A stretch of 64,000 nt of DNA, taken from assembly GCF_900092025.1 (NCBI RefSeq), contig NZ_FLTX01000013.1, positions 62,001 through 126,000 on the forward strand. Direction: 5' to 3'. This document shows, piece by piece, positions 25,864 through 34,919 of this stretch; within the stretch, counting starts at the first letter, position 1; each line of letters begins with the position of its first letter. A program made the position numbers and the translations under genes. A model generated the notes under the pieces. That model made no database searches, had not been told where the DNA came from, and worked only from the letters and a program-made list of their open reading frames with translations. The stretch comes from Xanthomonas bromi (lineage in GTDB: Bacteria > Pseudomonadota > Gammaproteobacteria > Xanthomonadales > Xanthomonadaceae).

Positions 25864-26135
25864 GCAGGCGGCGGCAGGCCGCGCTGCAGCATGACCACGC
25901 TGTAATCCTTGCTGCGCTGAGCAGTCGAACACATCACCAGGTCGAAAGCGCTCAAGCGGAACGCGCGTCGATCGACGACGACACGCCATCGTGCAAGGCG
26001 CCGGTGCCGAATACCTGGTCGCAAGGCGCGCACCAGGCAGGCGGCACAGGCATCGCGCTTTCGCCCACGCCAGCCCATGCCCTGAAACCCCCAGGGCGTG
26101 TACCGTAGCGCGATGGCATGCGCGTCCCCGGTCCG

Positions 26136-28844
26136 ATGAGTACCTACCACCTGCAGCAGGTCTTTCGCCCCGGCACCGTGGCGGTGGTCGGCGGCAGCCC
26201 GCGCGAGCGCTCGGCCGGGCGGGCGGTGGTGCGCAATCTGCGCGCGGCCGGGTTTCCCGGCCAGATTGGTTGGGTGAGCCCGCGCTATCGCGAGATCGAC
26301 GGTGTGCGCACGGTGGCGCGGCTGACCGATCTGCCGTGGGTGCCGGACCTGGTGGTGATCACCGCGCCGGCGCGCATCGTGCCGCGTATCGTGTCCATCG
26401 CCGCGCGGCGTGGTGTTGCCGCGGCGATCATCCTCACCGCAGGCCTCGGCAGCGGTCCCGGCTCGCCGGCGGCGCGCATGGAAGCCGCTGCGCGTGCCAA
26501 GGGCATGCGTATTCTCGGCCCGCACTGCCTTGGCGTGATCGCCCCGCATGCGCGGCTCAATGCCAGCATCGCCGCGCATTGCCCGCAGGCCGGTGATCTG
26601 GCGTTGATTTCCGAATCCAGCGCCATTGCTGCCGCCTTGGTGGAGTGGGGCGTGGCGCGCTCGGTCGGCTTTTCGGCGGTGGTGTCGCTGGGCGATACGC
26701 TGGATGTGGATTTCGGCGATCTGCTGGATTACTTCGCCACCGACTACCGCACCCGCGCGATCCTGCTGTACGTCGAACGCATCGGCGATGCGCGCAAGTT
26801 CATGTCGGCCGCGCGTGCCGCTGCGCGTGCCAAGCCGGTGGTGGTGGTCAAATCGGGGCGCCAGTTCCGCATCAATCCCAATGCCGACACCCATGCCCAG
26901 GCGCTGGCCGGCTCGGATGCGGTGTATGGCGCCGCCTTCGCACGTGCCGGGTTGTTGCGCGTGGGTGCGCTGGACGAATTGTTTGCCGCCGCCGAAACGC
27001 TGGGCCGGCTCGGCAGTTTTCCCGGCCGGCGGCTGGCCATCCTGAGCAATGGCGGCGGGGTGGGGCAGCTGGCGGTGGATCAGCTGGTGCTGCGCGGCGG
27101 CACCCTGGCCGAGTTGTCGCCCAAGACGCTGGACCGGTTGGATCAATCGCTGCCGGAAGGGTGGTCGCGCAGCAATCCGGTGGACATCATTGTCGACGCC
27201 GACGGTGCGCGCTATGCGGCGGCGATCGAAGCGTTGCTGGACGATCCGGAGAACGACGCGCTGCTGGTGGTCAATGTGCCCACCGCGTTCACCTCCTCGG
27301 CCGACGCGGCCAAGGCGCTGAACCGCGCGCTGGACCAGCGCAACCGCTACCAGCGCGACAAACCGGTGTTTGCGGTGTGGCTGGGCCAGGACGATGCGGC
27401 CATCGCCGCGCTCAACGCCGCGCGCGTGCCCACCTATGCCACCGAATCGGATGCGGTGCGCGGCTTCACCCACCTGGTGCGCTACCGCGAAGCGCAGGCG
27501 GCGTTGATGGAAACCCCGCCCAGCCTGCCGGAAGACTTCGTGGTGGATGCCGGCATCGCGCGTGCGCTGGTGGAAGAGGCCCTGGCTGCCGGCCGGCGCT
27601 GGCTGGATCCGCTGGCGACCAATCGCCTGCTGGCCGCCTACGGCATCCCGATCGTGCCGTTGCAGGTCGCCGCCACCGCCAACGAGGCCGCATTGCTGGC
27701 CGACCCGTTACTGGCCGTCGGCCGCACGGTCACCTTGAAAGTGTTGTCCCGCGAGATCGCGCACAAGTCCGATGTGGATGGCGTGCGCCTGAACCTGTCC
27801 AGCGTGGCGGCGGTGCGCGAAGCGGCCACCGGCATCCTGGCGCGCGCACGCGCCGCGCACCCCACTGCGCTGATCGAAGGGGTGATCGTGCAGCCCACCG
27901 TGCTGCGGCCCAAGGCGCGCGAACTGATCGCCGGCATCGCCGACGACCCGGTGTTCGGCCCGGCGATCGTGTTCGGCCGTGGCGGCACCGCGGTGGAGGT
28001 CATCAACGACCGCGAGCTTGCGCTGCCACCGCTGGACCTGCGCCTGGCCCACGAGCTGATCGGCCGCACCCGCGTCTCGCGCATCCTCAAGGCCTACCGC
28101 GACGTGCCGGCCGCCGACGAGCGCGCGGTGGCGCTGGTGCTGGTCAAGCTGGCGCAGCTGGCTGCCGACATCCCCGAAATCACCGAGCTGGACATCAACC
28201 CGCTGCTGGCCGACCGCGAGGGCGTGATTGCGCTAGACGCCCGCGTGGCGGTGGCGCCGCTGCGCAGGCTGCACAAAGGTCGCGGCCATCCGCGCTTTGC
28301 GATCTTTCCGTATCCGAAGGAATGGGAACGCCAGATCGGCCTGGGCGATGGCACCCATGCGCTGGTACGCCCGGTGCGCCCGGAGGACGATGCGCTGTTC
28401 CGCGCGTTCTTTGCGCGGGTCACCGACGAAGACCTGCGGCTGCGCTTCTTCCAGTCGGTCAAGCATTTCAGCCACGAGTTCATCGCCCGCCTGACCCAGC
28501 TCGATTACGCCCGCTCGATCGCGCTGGTGGCCATCGACCCCAGGACCGGCGACATGCTCGGCGCGGTGCGCCTGCATGCCGACGCCGATTACGCGCGTGG
28601 CGAATACGGCATCCTGATCCGCTCCGACCTCAAGGGCCACGGCATCGGCTGGCAGCTGATGCGCATCATGATCGAGTACGCGCGCTGGCTGGGCCTAAAG
28701 CAGATCGAAGGCCAGGTGCTGCGCGAGAACCGCACCATGCTGGCGATGTGCCAGAGCCTGGGCTTCGGCGTGCGCCCGGATCCGGACGATGCGACCCTGA
28801 TGGCGGTGACACTCCCTATAATGGGCGAGCCGCGCCCGGCCTGA
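26136..28844 (+). CDS. Pat-like NDP-forming acyl-CoA synthetase/GNAT acetyltransferase fusion
   Basis: About 902 aa. Domains in order: CoA-binding Rossmann domain (GTVAVVGGSPRERSAG near 13), succinyl-CoA-ligase-like domains (about 150-460), an ATP-grasp domain (about 480-700, with VILKV-like TLKVLSREIAHKSDVDGV), and a C-terminal GNAT domain (about 750-895) with SDLKGHGIGWQLMRIM binding acetyl-CoA. Enteric Pat/YfiQ proteins with this plan acetylate lysines, for example on acetyl-CoA synthetase. H253 in DTHAQALAGSD lines up with the phosphohistidine of active NDP-forming synthetases. ATG 26136 is preferred; ATG 26118 would add six residues. Confidence 0.88.
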   Translation: MSTYHLQQVFRPGTVAVVGGSPRERSAGRAVVRNLRAAGFPGQIGWVSPRYREIDGVRTVARLTDLPWVPDLVVITAPARIVPRIVSIAARRGVAAAIILTAGLGSGPGSPAARMEAAARAKGMRILGPHCLGVIAPHARLNASIAAHCPQAGDLALISESSAIAAALVEWGVARSVGFSAVVSLGDTLDVDFGDLLDYFATDYRTRAILLYVERIGDARKFMSAARAAARAKPVVVVKSGRQFRINPNADTHAQALAGSDAVYGAAFARAGLLRVGALDELFAAAETLGRLGSFPGRRLAILSNGGGVGQLAVDQLVLRGGTLAELSPKTLDRLDQSLPEGWSRSNPVDIIVDADGARYAAAIEALLDDPENDALLVVNVPTAFTSSADAAKALNRALDQRNRYQRDKPVFAVWLGQDDAAIAALNAARVPTYATESDAVRGFTHLVRYREAQAALMETPPSLPEDFVVDAGIARALVEEALAAGRRWLDPLATNRLLAAYGIPIVPLQVAATANEAALLADPLLAVGRTVTLKVLSREIAHKSDVDGVRLNLSSVAAVREAATGILARARAAHPTALIEGVIVQPTVLRPKARELIAGIADDPVFGPAIVFGRGGTAVEVINDRELALPPLDLRLAHELIGRTRVSRILKAYRDVPAADERAVALVLVKLAQLAADIPEITELDINPLLADREGVIALDARVAVAPLRRLHKGRGHPRFAIFPYPKEWERQIGLGDGTHALVRPVRPEDDALFRAFFARVTDEDLRLRFFQSVKHFSHEFIARLTQLDYARSIALVAIDPRTGDMLGAVRLHADADYARGEYGILIRSDLKGHGIGWQLMRIMIEYARWLGLKQIEGQVLRENRTMLAMCQSLGFGVRPDPDDATLMAVTLPIMGEPRPA

Positions 28845-28950
28845 CGTTACGTCACGCCGCGGTCCCCCATCCTCCACCGCACGCCGGATCTGCCGGGCCT
28901 TGCCCTGGCCCGTTGCTCCGGCTGTCGTCTCGGCCCGCCTGGGAGTGTCA

Positions 28951-29994
28951 ATGTTTCGCGAGTTCAGAATGTCGTTGTTGGTCGCCGCCGTCTGCCTGGG
29001 CGTCGCCGCCTGGTGGGGCCACACCACCTCCATGGGCCTGTGGCAGGCATTGTGGCTATGCCTGGTGCTGAGCGTGCTGGAGGTATCGCTGTCGTTCGAC
29101 AACGCGGTGGTCAACGCCGGTGTGCTCAAGCACATGAACGCGTTCTGGCAAAAGTTGTTCCTGACCGTGGGCATCCTGATCGCCGTATTCGGCATGCGCC
29201 TGGTGTTTCCCATCGTGATCGTGTCGGTGGCCACCGGCATGGGCCTGGTGCCGGTGATGCAAATGGCGCTCAAGGAGCCGGAACGCTACAGCCAGGTGCT
29301 GACCGACAACTACCCGTCCATCGCCGCCTTCGGTGGCATGTTCCTGCTGCTGGTGTTCCTGAACTTCCTGTTCGACCAGGAGCGCAAGCTGCACTGGCTC
29401 GGCCCGGTGGAGCGGCTGGTCGGCAAGCTGGGCAAGGCCGACGCGATGTCGGTGATCGTGGCGGTGACTGTCCTGCTGTGCACCAAGCTGTTCCTGCCAG
29501 AGGCGATTTTCCAGAGCGTGCTGTTCGCCGGCCTGGGCGGCATCCTGCTGTATCTGCTGGTGGGCAGCGTGGATGCCTTGTTCGAGTCCGAAGAGAGCGA
29601 AGACGGCAGCATGGGCCCGGCCAAGCGCTCGGGCATCGCCGCGTTCCTGTACCTGGAAGTGCTGGACGCTTCGTTCTCGTTCGACGGCGTGATCGGTGCG
29701 TTCGCGATTACCCGCGATGTGGTCATCATCATGCTGGGCCTGGCGATCGGCGCGATGTTCGTGCGCTCGATGACGGTCTACCTGGTGCACAAAGGCACGC
29801 TGGACGAGTTCGTGTTCCTGGAACACGGCGCCCATTACGCCATCGGCGTGCTGGCGATCATCATGCTGGTGGGCACCGTCTACCACGTGCCGGAGGTGCT
29901 GACCGGCCTGATCGGCGTGGCCTTCATCGCCGCCTCGGTGTGGTCGTCGATCCGCTACCGCAAGCGCCACCATCTCGGCCCGACCGAGATCTGA
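28951..29994 (+). CDS. DUF475/TerC-like integral membrane protein
   Basis: A 347-aa polytopic inner-membrane protein of the DUF475 branch of the TerC superfamily, with about nine TM segments. The duplicated acidic motifs EVSLSFDNAVVNA (near residue 47) and EVLDASFSFDGVIGAF (near 235) are the TerC signature and may bind metal ions. GGGAG 6 bases before ATG 28951 fixes the start; upstream in-frame ATG 28900 lacks such a site. TerC relatives are linked to tellurite resistance and Mn2+ export; the role of DUF475 proteins is unsettled. A hairpin-forming leader is possible, but I could not match a yybP-ykoY riboswitch. Confidence 0.88.
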   Translation: MFREFRMSLLVAAVCLGVAAWWGHTTSMGLWQALWLCLVLSVLEVSLSFDNAVVNAGVLKHMNAFWQKLFLTVGILIAVFGMRLVFPIVIVSVATGMGLVPVMQMALKEPERYSQVLTDNYPSIAAFGGMFLLLVFLNFLFDQERKLHWLGPVERLVGKLGKADAMSVIVAVTVLLCTKLFLPEAIFQSVLFAGLGGILLYLLVGSVDALFESEESEDGSMGPAKRSGIAAFLYLEVLDASFSFDGVIGAFAITRDVVIIMLGLAIGAMFVRSMTVYLVHKGTLDEFVFLEHGAHYAIGVLAIIMLVGTVYHVPEVLTGLIGVAFIAASVWSSIRYRKRHHLGPTEI

Positions 29995-30138
29995 TCCGCG
30001 CGTGGCCGCGCTCAGGGCGTAATGCTGTTCACTTGATAGCGGCTGACAGCGCCTCCGTGGCCATCAGGCAGCACGCTGGTCGGTGGATTGGCTGCATTGC
30101 CCTTGCACGCCCAACCTCGACGCTGCGAGTTTGCTGCA

Positions 30139-30250
30139 GGGCCCCCTTGCCCGCCCACCATCGTGGAACACGCCGCAAGTACGTCCCTGTAGGCTCTGGC
30201 GCGGCATCCATGCCGCTCAAGGTCCCGCGACGGTGGGCGGGCAAGGGCCC
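30139..30250. repeat. Imperfect palindromic intergenic repeat, unit A
   Basis: The arms 30139-30163 and 30228-30250 are inverted copies (GGGCCC, CTTGCCCGCCCACC and TCG blocks; an extra CC in the left arm, one mismatch). Inside is a second palindrome, GCGGCATCCATGCCGC, at 30201-30216. The whole can fold into a long branched hairpin. The style matches intergenic repeats of xanthomonads; no transposase is present. Confidence 0.7.
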
Positions 30251-30380
30251 GTCGAGATGGTCGGGGCGCATGGAAGAGCAGTGCTGGATGCGGCCTGTTC
30301 GATCATGACGATTGGCTCCATGTCTGAGGGGCGCCGCACGACAGACAGCTTTTCGAACGAGCGCCGACCAACTGTCTGGT

Positions 30381-30483
30381 GCGGTGTCCTCGCCGCTTGC
30401 GGGACCGTGTGGCGGCATGGATGCCGCCACCGAGCCCCCAGGGATGGGTTCACGGCGTGTCCCGCGAGCGGTGAGGGCACCGC
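30381..30483. repeat. Imperfect palindromic intergenic repeat, unit B
   Basis: The arms 30381-30405 and 30459-30483 are 25-base inverted copies with three mismatches. The centre holds GGCGGCATGGATGCCGCC (30411-30428), closely related to the inner palindrome of unit A. The two units therefore belong to one family, separated by 130 bases. Confidence 0.7.
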
Positions 30484-30758
30484 GCACTCGACCAATATTG
30501 GCGGTGGCAAGCTCTTCCTGTCGCTGGCGCGTGCTGCGGGCATGCCACCGTGCCAAGCGTGCAATGCCTCCCAGAGCGGTCGCCGCCAACTGTGACCTGC
30601 TTCGGCATCGCTACGTGCCGCAGCTACCCCAACCGGACCCAACCAATTCGCAAACGTGCCGGTTTGGGCCTTGACTGCGCAGTCCACTTGGACGGGTTCG
30701 CACCCTTCGGACGACCGTTCGTCAGACAGTGCTTTGCGCCACAAGGGTTTGCGGGGTT

Positions 30759-30806
30759 TTCCCACATTTGGTGTTGACCCTCCACCTGGACCCCACTATC
30801 TTGGGG
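30759..30806 (+). promoter_or_regulatory. nrdA promoter overlapped by two NrdR-like boxes
   Basis: TTGACC (30774-30779), 17 bases, then TATCTT (30797-30802) make a good sigma70 promoter. TTCCCACATTTGGTGT (30759-30774) touches the -35, and CCCCACTATCTTGGGG (30791-30806) covers the -10. Both resemble the 16-base NrdR box (ACAC-W-ATATMT-W-GTGT), the second better. They are separated by exactly 16 bases, the spacing (about three helical turns start to start) typical of paired NrdR boxes. Repression of nrdAB by NrdR when dATP is high is inferred. The transcript would have a leader of about 360 bases. Confidence 0.6.
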
Positions 30807-31167
30807 CAGTCGGTGGTTGGTCGCACAAGGTGGCCGGACCAATGGGAGCACGTATCGCGGCAGGGTCGCGATCGAAATGGCCTCCCTGCCGCGGTCGCAT
30901 TTATGACTACAGTCATCCGGGCATTGCCTGGAGTTGGCGGCGTGGTCTTCGTGCGCCACGGTCGTTTCGCCACCGACCACCGCGCGACAGCACACCGCGC
31001 GGTGGTGGCCGTGGAATCTCCGGTGAGGAGATGGCTGGTGATGGCGATGCGCCGCAGACCGTGGGTCTTGCGTGCCGCTCGTCCCGCACCGCCATCGCTG
31101 TCCAGGGAGTCCGGATCCGGTCGCAGCCCGTCCCGAGCGGGTCCGTGTGCCTACGCATGGAGGACGC

Positions 31168-33669
31168 ATGACCACCAACGACACCCTTGCCGCGATCGCC
31201 GCCGGTACCTTGACCACCCCCCCCAGCGTTCCCGCCAGTGTCAGCGCGCCTGGTAGCGGCGCGCCGGAGTTGACCGACCCGTCGGATATCGTGCCGCCCC
31301 CCCGCCAAGCCATTGCAATGCACGCACAGACCATCGAAGAACAAACCGTCTCCACCTGGATCACCAAGGAAGCCGGCAACCGCAAGATTCCGTTCGAGGC
31401 CGGGCGCCTGGACCGCGCGATCGACCAGATCCATGCCGAGTTCCCGCAGCTGGACGTGGCCGATTACAAGCGCTCGGTGTTCGGCTTTGTCGAGCGCAAG
31501 GACAGCGTCAACGCCGACGACCTGGTCGACCACCTGATCCGCGAGGCCGAAGCCCGCGTCGATCTGACCACCCCGGAGTGGGAGCACTTCGCTGCGCGTC
31601 TGTACCTGCGCCGCCTGTACAAGCGCGCCAGCCGCAACCGCTTCTACGACGCCAGCCAGAAGTACGGCTCGTTCGTGGGCCTGCAGGAAAGCCTGGCCGA
31701 CCGCAATGTCTATTCCAACGACATCCTGCGCCGCTATTCCAAGGACGAGCTGATCGAAGCCGGGAAGATGATCGAGCCCGAGCGCGACAAGCTGTTCGCC
31801 TATAACGGCCTGTACCTGCTGGCCACCCGTTACCTGGCCACCGACAACTCGCGCGGCGTGTTCGAGCTGCCGCAGGAGCGCTGGCTGACGATTGCGCTGT
31901 ACCTGATGCAGGACGAGATCGGCACCGGCAAGGGCAGCCGCGAGCGCCGCATGCAGCTGGTGGGCGAGGCCTACTGGGCGCTGTCCAACCTGTACATGAC
32001 CGTGGCAACGCCGACGCTGGCCAATGCCGGCAAGGTCGGCGGGCAGTTGTCGAGCTGCTTCATCGACACCGTCGACGACAGCCTGCAGGGCATCTACGAC
32101 TCCAACACCGACGTGGCGCGCGTGTCCAAGCACGGCGGCGGCGTCGGCGCGTACCTGGGCTATGTGCGTTCGTCCGGTTCGGCGATCCGCGGCGTGTCCA
32201 ATTCCTCCGGCGGCGTGGTGCCGTGGATCAAGCAGCTCAACAACACTGCGGTGTCGGTGGATCAGCTGGGCCAGCGCAAGGGCGCCATCGCGGTCTATCT
32301 GGACATCTTCCACCGCGACATCGAGTCGTTCCTGGATCTGCGCCTGAACAACGGCGACCAGCGCCTGCGCGCGCACGACGTGTTCACCTCGGTGTGCATC
32401 CCCGACCTGTTCATGGAAGCGGTCGAGCGCCGCGGCGACTGGTACCTGTTCGATCCGCACGAAGTGAAGCGGATCAAGGGCTGGTACCTGCAGGACTTCT
32501 ACGACGAGAAGAAGGGCGACGCCAACAGCAGCTTCCGTCGCAAGTACGAAGAAGTCGTCGCCGACGAGCGCATCACGCGCAAGACCGTCAAGGCGATCGA
32601 AATCTTCAAGCGCATCATGGTCAGCCAGCTGGAAACCGGCAACCCGTTCATGTTCTATCGCGATGAAGTCAATCGCAAGAACCCGAACAAGCACGAGGGC
32701 ATGGTCTATTCGTCCAACCTGTGCACCGAGATCCTGCAGAACATGAGCCCCACGCGGATGATGCAGGAGATCATCAGCGGCAATCAGATCGTCACCACCA
32801 AGAAGGCGGGCGACTTCGTGGTGTGCAACCTGTCCTCGATCAACCTGGGCCGCGCGATCATCGCGCAGGACGACCAGGCCGATCTGCTGGGCGCCGACGT
32901 GCTGGAGCGGTTGATCCCGATCCAGGTGCGCATGCTCGACAACGTGATCGATCTCAATCAGCTCCCCGTGCCGCAGGCCACCATCACCAACCAGAAGTAC
33001 CGCGCCATTGGTCTTGGCACCTTCGGTTGGCATCACCTGCTCGCGCAAAAGGCCATTCATTGGAATGCCAAGGAAGCCGAGGACTACAGCGACGAGCTGT
33101 ACGAGCGCATCAACTACCTGACCATCCAGGCGAGCATGGAGCTGGCCAAGGAAAAGGGCACCTACAGCGTGTTCCGCGGCAGCGACTGGCATAACGGCGA
33201 GTACTTCCGTGCGCGCGACTACAACAGCCCGCAGTGGCTGGAGTTGTCGGCGCAGGTGTCGGTCAATGGCGTGCGCAATGCGTGGATGCTGGCCGTGGCG
33301 CCGAACATGAGCACCGCGCAGATCGCCGGCTCCACCGCCTCGATCGACCCGATCTACAGCGCGTTCTACTACGAAGAAAAGAAGGACTTCCGTCGTCCGG
33401 TCGCAGCTCCCGGTTTGTCGCTGGAAACCTGGCCGTACTACGAAAAGGGCGCCTACAAGGTCGACCAGTTCGCCAGCGTGCGCCAGAACGCGCGTCGCCA
33501 GCGTCACGTGGACCAGTCGATCAGCTTCAACTTCTACGTGCCCAGCACCATCCGTGCCAGCACCTTGCTGGATCTGCACATGACCGCCTGGCGCGAAGGC
33601 CTGAAGACCACGTACTACGTGCGTTCCAACGATATCGACATCAGCGAATGCGAGTGGTGTTCGAGCTAA
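31168..33669 (+). CDS. nrdA: Class I ribonucleoside-diphosphate reductase, alpha subunit
   Basis: An 833-aa catalytic subunit that reduces ribonucleoside diphosphates to deoxy forms. An ATP-cone-like region lies at about 50-140. Active-site residues: C297 (LSSCFIDTVDDS) and C553 (VVCNLSSINLG) as the redox pair, C519 (NLCTEI) as the thiyl radical site, and a C-terminal relay pair C828 and C831 (CEWCSS). GGAGG sits 6 bases before ATG 31168; upstream in-frame codons lack a site. The first 50 residues are low-complexity Pro/Ala/Thr-rich, an unusual extension. nrdB follows after 161 bases containing stem-loops. Transcription is probably controlled by NrdR. Confidence 0.95.
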   Translation: MTTNDTLAAIAAGTLTTPPSVPASVSAPGSGAPELTDPSDIVPPPRQAIAMHAQTIEEQTVSTWITKEAGNRKIPFEAGRLDRAIDQIHAEFPQLDVADYKRSVFGFVERKDSVNADDLVDHLIREAEARVDLTTPEWEHFAARLYLRRLYKRASRNRFYDASQKYGSFVGLQESLADRNVYSNDILRRYSKDELIEAGKMIEPERDKLFAYNGLYLLATRYLATDNSRGVFELPQERWLTIALYLMQDEIGTGKGSRERRMQLVGEAYWALSNLYMTVATPTLANAGKVGGQLSSCFIDTVDDSLQGIYDSNTDVARVSKHGGGVGAYLGYVRSSGSAIRGVSNSSGGVVPWIKQLNNTAVSVDQLGQRKGAIAVYLDIFHRDIESFLDLRLNNGDQRLRAHDVFTSVCIPDLFMEAVERRGDWYLFDPHEVKRIKGWYLQDFYDEKKGDANSSFRRKYEEVVADERITRKTVKAIEIFKRIMVSQLETGNPFMFYRDEVNRKNPNKHEGMVYSSNLCTEILQNMSPTRMMQEIISGNQIVTTKKAGDFVVCNLSSINLGRAIIAQDDQADLLGADVLERLIPIQVRMLDNVIDLNQLPVPQATITNQKYRAIGLGTFGWHHLLAQKAIHWNAKEAEDYSDELYERINYLTIQASMELAKEKGTYSVFRGSDWHNGEYFRARDYNSPQWLELSAQVSVNGVRNAWMLAVAPNMSTAQIAGSTASIDPIYSAFYYEEKKDFRRPVAAPGLSLETWPYYEKGAYKVDQFASVRQNARRQRHVDQSISFNFYVPSTIRASTLLDLHMTAWREGLKTTYYVRSNDIDISECEWCSS

Positions 33670-33691
33670 AGCGCAGTCGCGCTTTCGCTCC

Positions 33692-33775
33692 CCACGGTTC
33701 GCGTTGCGAACCGTGGGCCCCGGCTCATTAGCTCCCACACCCCGCGCCTTCGGCGCGCCCCCTGACTCAGGGGGC
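33692..33775 (+). promoter_or_regulatory. Three consecutive stem-loops between nrdA and nrdB
   Basis: Stem 1: 33692-33703 pairs perfectly with 33707-33718 (12 bp, loop GTT). Stem 2: 33743-33748 with 33752-33757. Stem 3: 33757-33764 with 33768-33775, followed by CTTTGCT. They could slow or stop part of the transcription, or block decay, setting the nrdA:nrdB ratio. No strong U-run is present. Confidence 0.5.
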
Positions 33776-33830
33776 TTTGCTCCAGCACGTTTAGCGCCGT
33801 CATTGGCGCAATGAAATTCGAGAAAGAACA

Positions 33831-34880
33831 ATGGCCCTGTCCGCAACACCGCTTGAGCGCATCAAAATTCTTGAGCCGCGTCACCCGAACCGTTCGACCA
33901 GCATCATCAACGGTCAGACCTCGGGCATCCTCAACTGGAACGACATTCCGTATCCGTCCTTCTATCGGGCCTACAAGGAACTGTCGACCAACTTCTGGAT
34001 CCCCGACGAGGTGGACATGAAGGGCGACGCGCGCCAGTACAACGAGCTGTCGTCGCGCGAAAAGAATGCCTACGATTCGATCATCGGCTTGCTGGCCACG
34101 CTGGATTCGCCGCAGACGCGTTTCATCTACAACGTCGCCGAATACATCACCGACCCGGCCGCGCATGCCAATGCCGCGATCATCGGCCAGCAGGAAGTGA
34201 TCCATAACGAGAGCTACAGCTACGTGCTGGCCTCGATCACCGGCCTAGCCGACCAGAACCGCGTGTTCGAGATCGCGCGCACGCACCCGACCATCATCAA
34301 GCGCAATGCGCCGATCATGGGCGCCTACGAAGACTTCATGCGCGACAAGACGGCCGAAACGCTGATCCGTTCGCTGATCCAGTCCTCGATCCTGGAAGGC
34401 ATCAACTTCTATTCCGGCTTTGCGTATTTCTACAATCTGGTCCGCCAGAACCGCATGACCGGCACCGGCAAGATCATCAGCTTCATCAACCGCGACGAGC
34501 TGGCCCATTCGAAGTTCATCAGCGAGCTGATTCGCGCCATCATCGGCGAGAACCAGGCGCTGCAGGGCGATGAGCTCACCGATTACGTGCACAAGGCGTT
34601 CGAGCACGCGATCGACCTGGAAACGGTGTGGACGGCCGAAGTGCTGGACGGCATCGACGGCATCGACGTCGACGAGATGATCCGCTACGTGAAGTACCGC
34701 GCCAACAAGATGGCCGGCATGCTCGGCATCGAGAAGCTGTACGAAGGCGCCAATGACAACGTGATGCCATGGATCAAGGCCTACGCCGACAACTTCACCG
34801 AGACCAAGACCGACTTCTTCGAGATGCGTAATGCGTCGTACAAGAAGACCAATTCGGATAACGGTTTCGACGATCTGTAA
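33831..34880 (+). CDS. nrdB: Class I ribonucleoside-diphosphate reductase, beta subunit
   Basis: A 349-aa ferritin-like subunit that holds the di-metal centre and tyrosyl radical. Likely ligands are D92 (ATLDSPQ), E122 and H125 (QQEVIHNES), the E of SSILEGINF, and E and H of RDELAHSKF. Y129, four residues after H125, is in the place of the radical tyrosine (Y122 of E. coli). The C-terminal tail NSDNGFDDL should dock on NrdA. It partners the upstream nrdA. The next gene on the strand is an AT-richer accessory gene rather than the flavodoxin and thioredoxin found further on. Confidence 0.96.
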   Translation: MALSATPLERIKILEPRHPNRSTSIINGQTSGILNWNDIPYPSFYRAYKELSTNFWIPDEVDMKGDARQYNELSSREKNAYDSIIGLLATLDSPQTRFIYNVAEYITDPAAHANAAIIGQQEVIHNESYSYVLASITGLADQNRVFEIARTHPTIIKRNAPIMGAYEDFMRDKTAETLIRSLIQSSILEGINFYSGFAYFYNLVRQNRMTGTGKIISFINRDELAHSKFISELIRAIIGENQALQGDELTDYVHKAFEHAIDLETVWTAEVLDGIDGIDVDEMIRYVKYRANKMAGMLGIEKLYEGANDNVMPWIKAYADNFTETKTDFFEMRNASYKKTNSDNGFDDL

Positions 34881-34919
34881 TTGAATGGGTGTCCCGCGCT
34901 CTTCTAGGAGCACATAAAA

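Larger units (their letters stand above)
29995..30758. other. Repeat-bearing intergenic region upstream of nrdA
   Basis: About 760 bases after the DUF475 gene. It contains two long imperfect palindromes (30139-30250 and 30381-30483) and no reading frame with convincing composition. Frames here look like chance consequences of high GC. Confidence 0.6.

Noticed and set aside
28845-28950. A yybP-ykoY (Mn2+) riboswitch ahead of the TerC-like gene.
   Set aside because: The expected conserved stems and loops could not be recognised in this GC-rich stretch; a covariance search would be needed.
29995-30758. Several overlapping 100-190-codon frames in both directions.
   Set aside because: They overlap the palindromic repeats and lack consistent codon bias, ribosome-binding sites and motifs.
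30913-33849. A 978-codon open frame on the reverse strand across nrdA.
   Set aside because: It mirrors nrdA, has no start site or family signature, and arises from high GC content at third codon positions.
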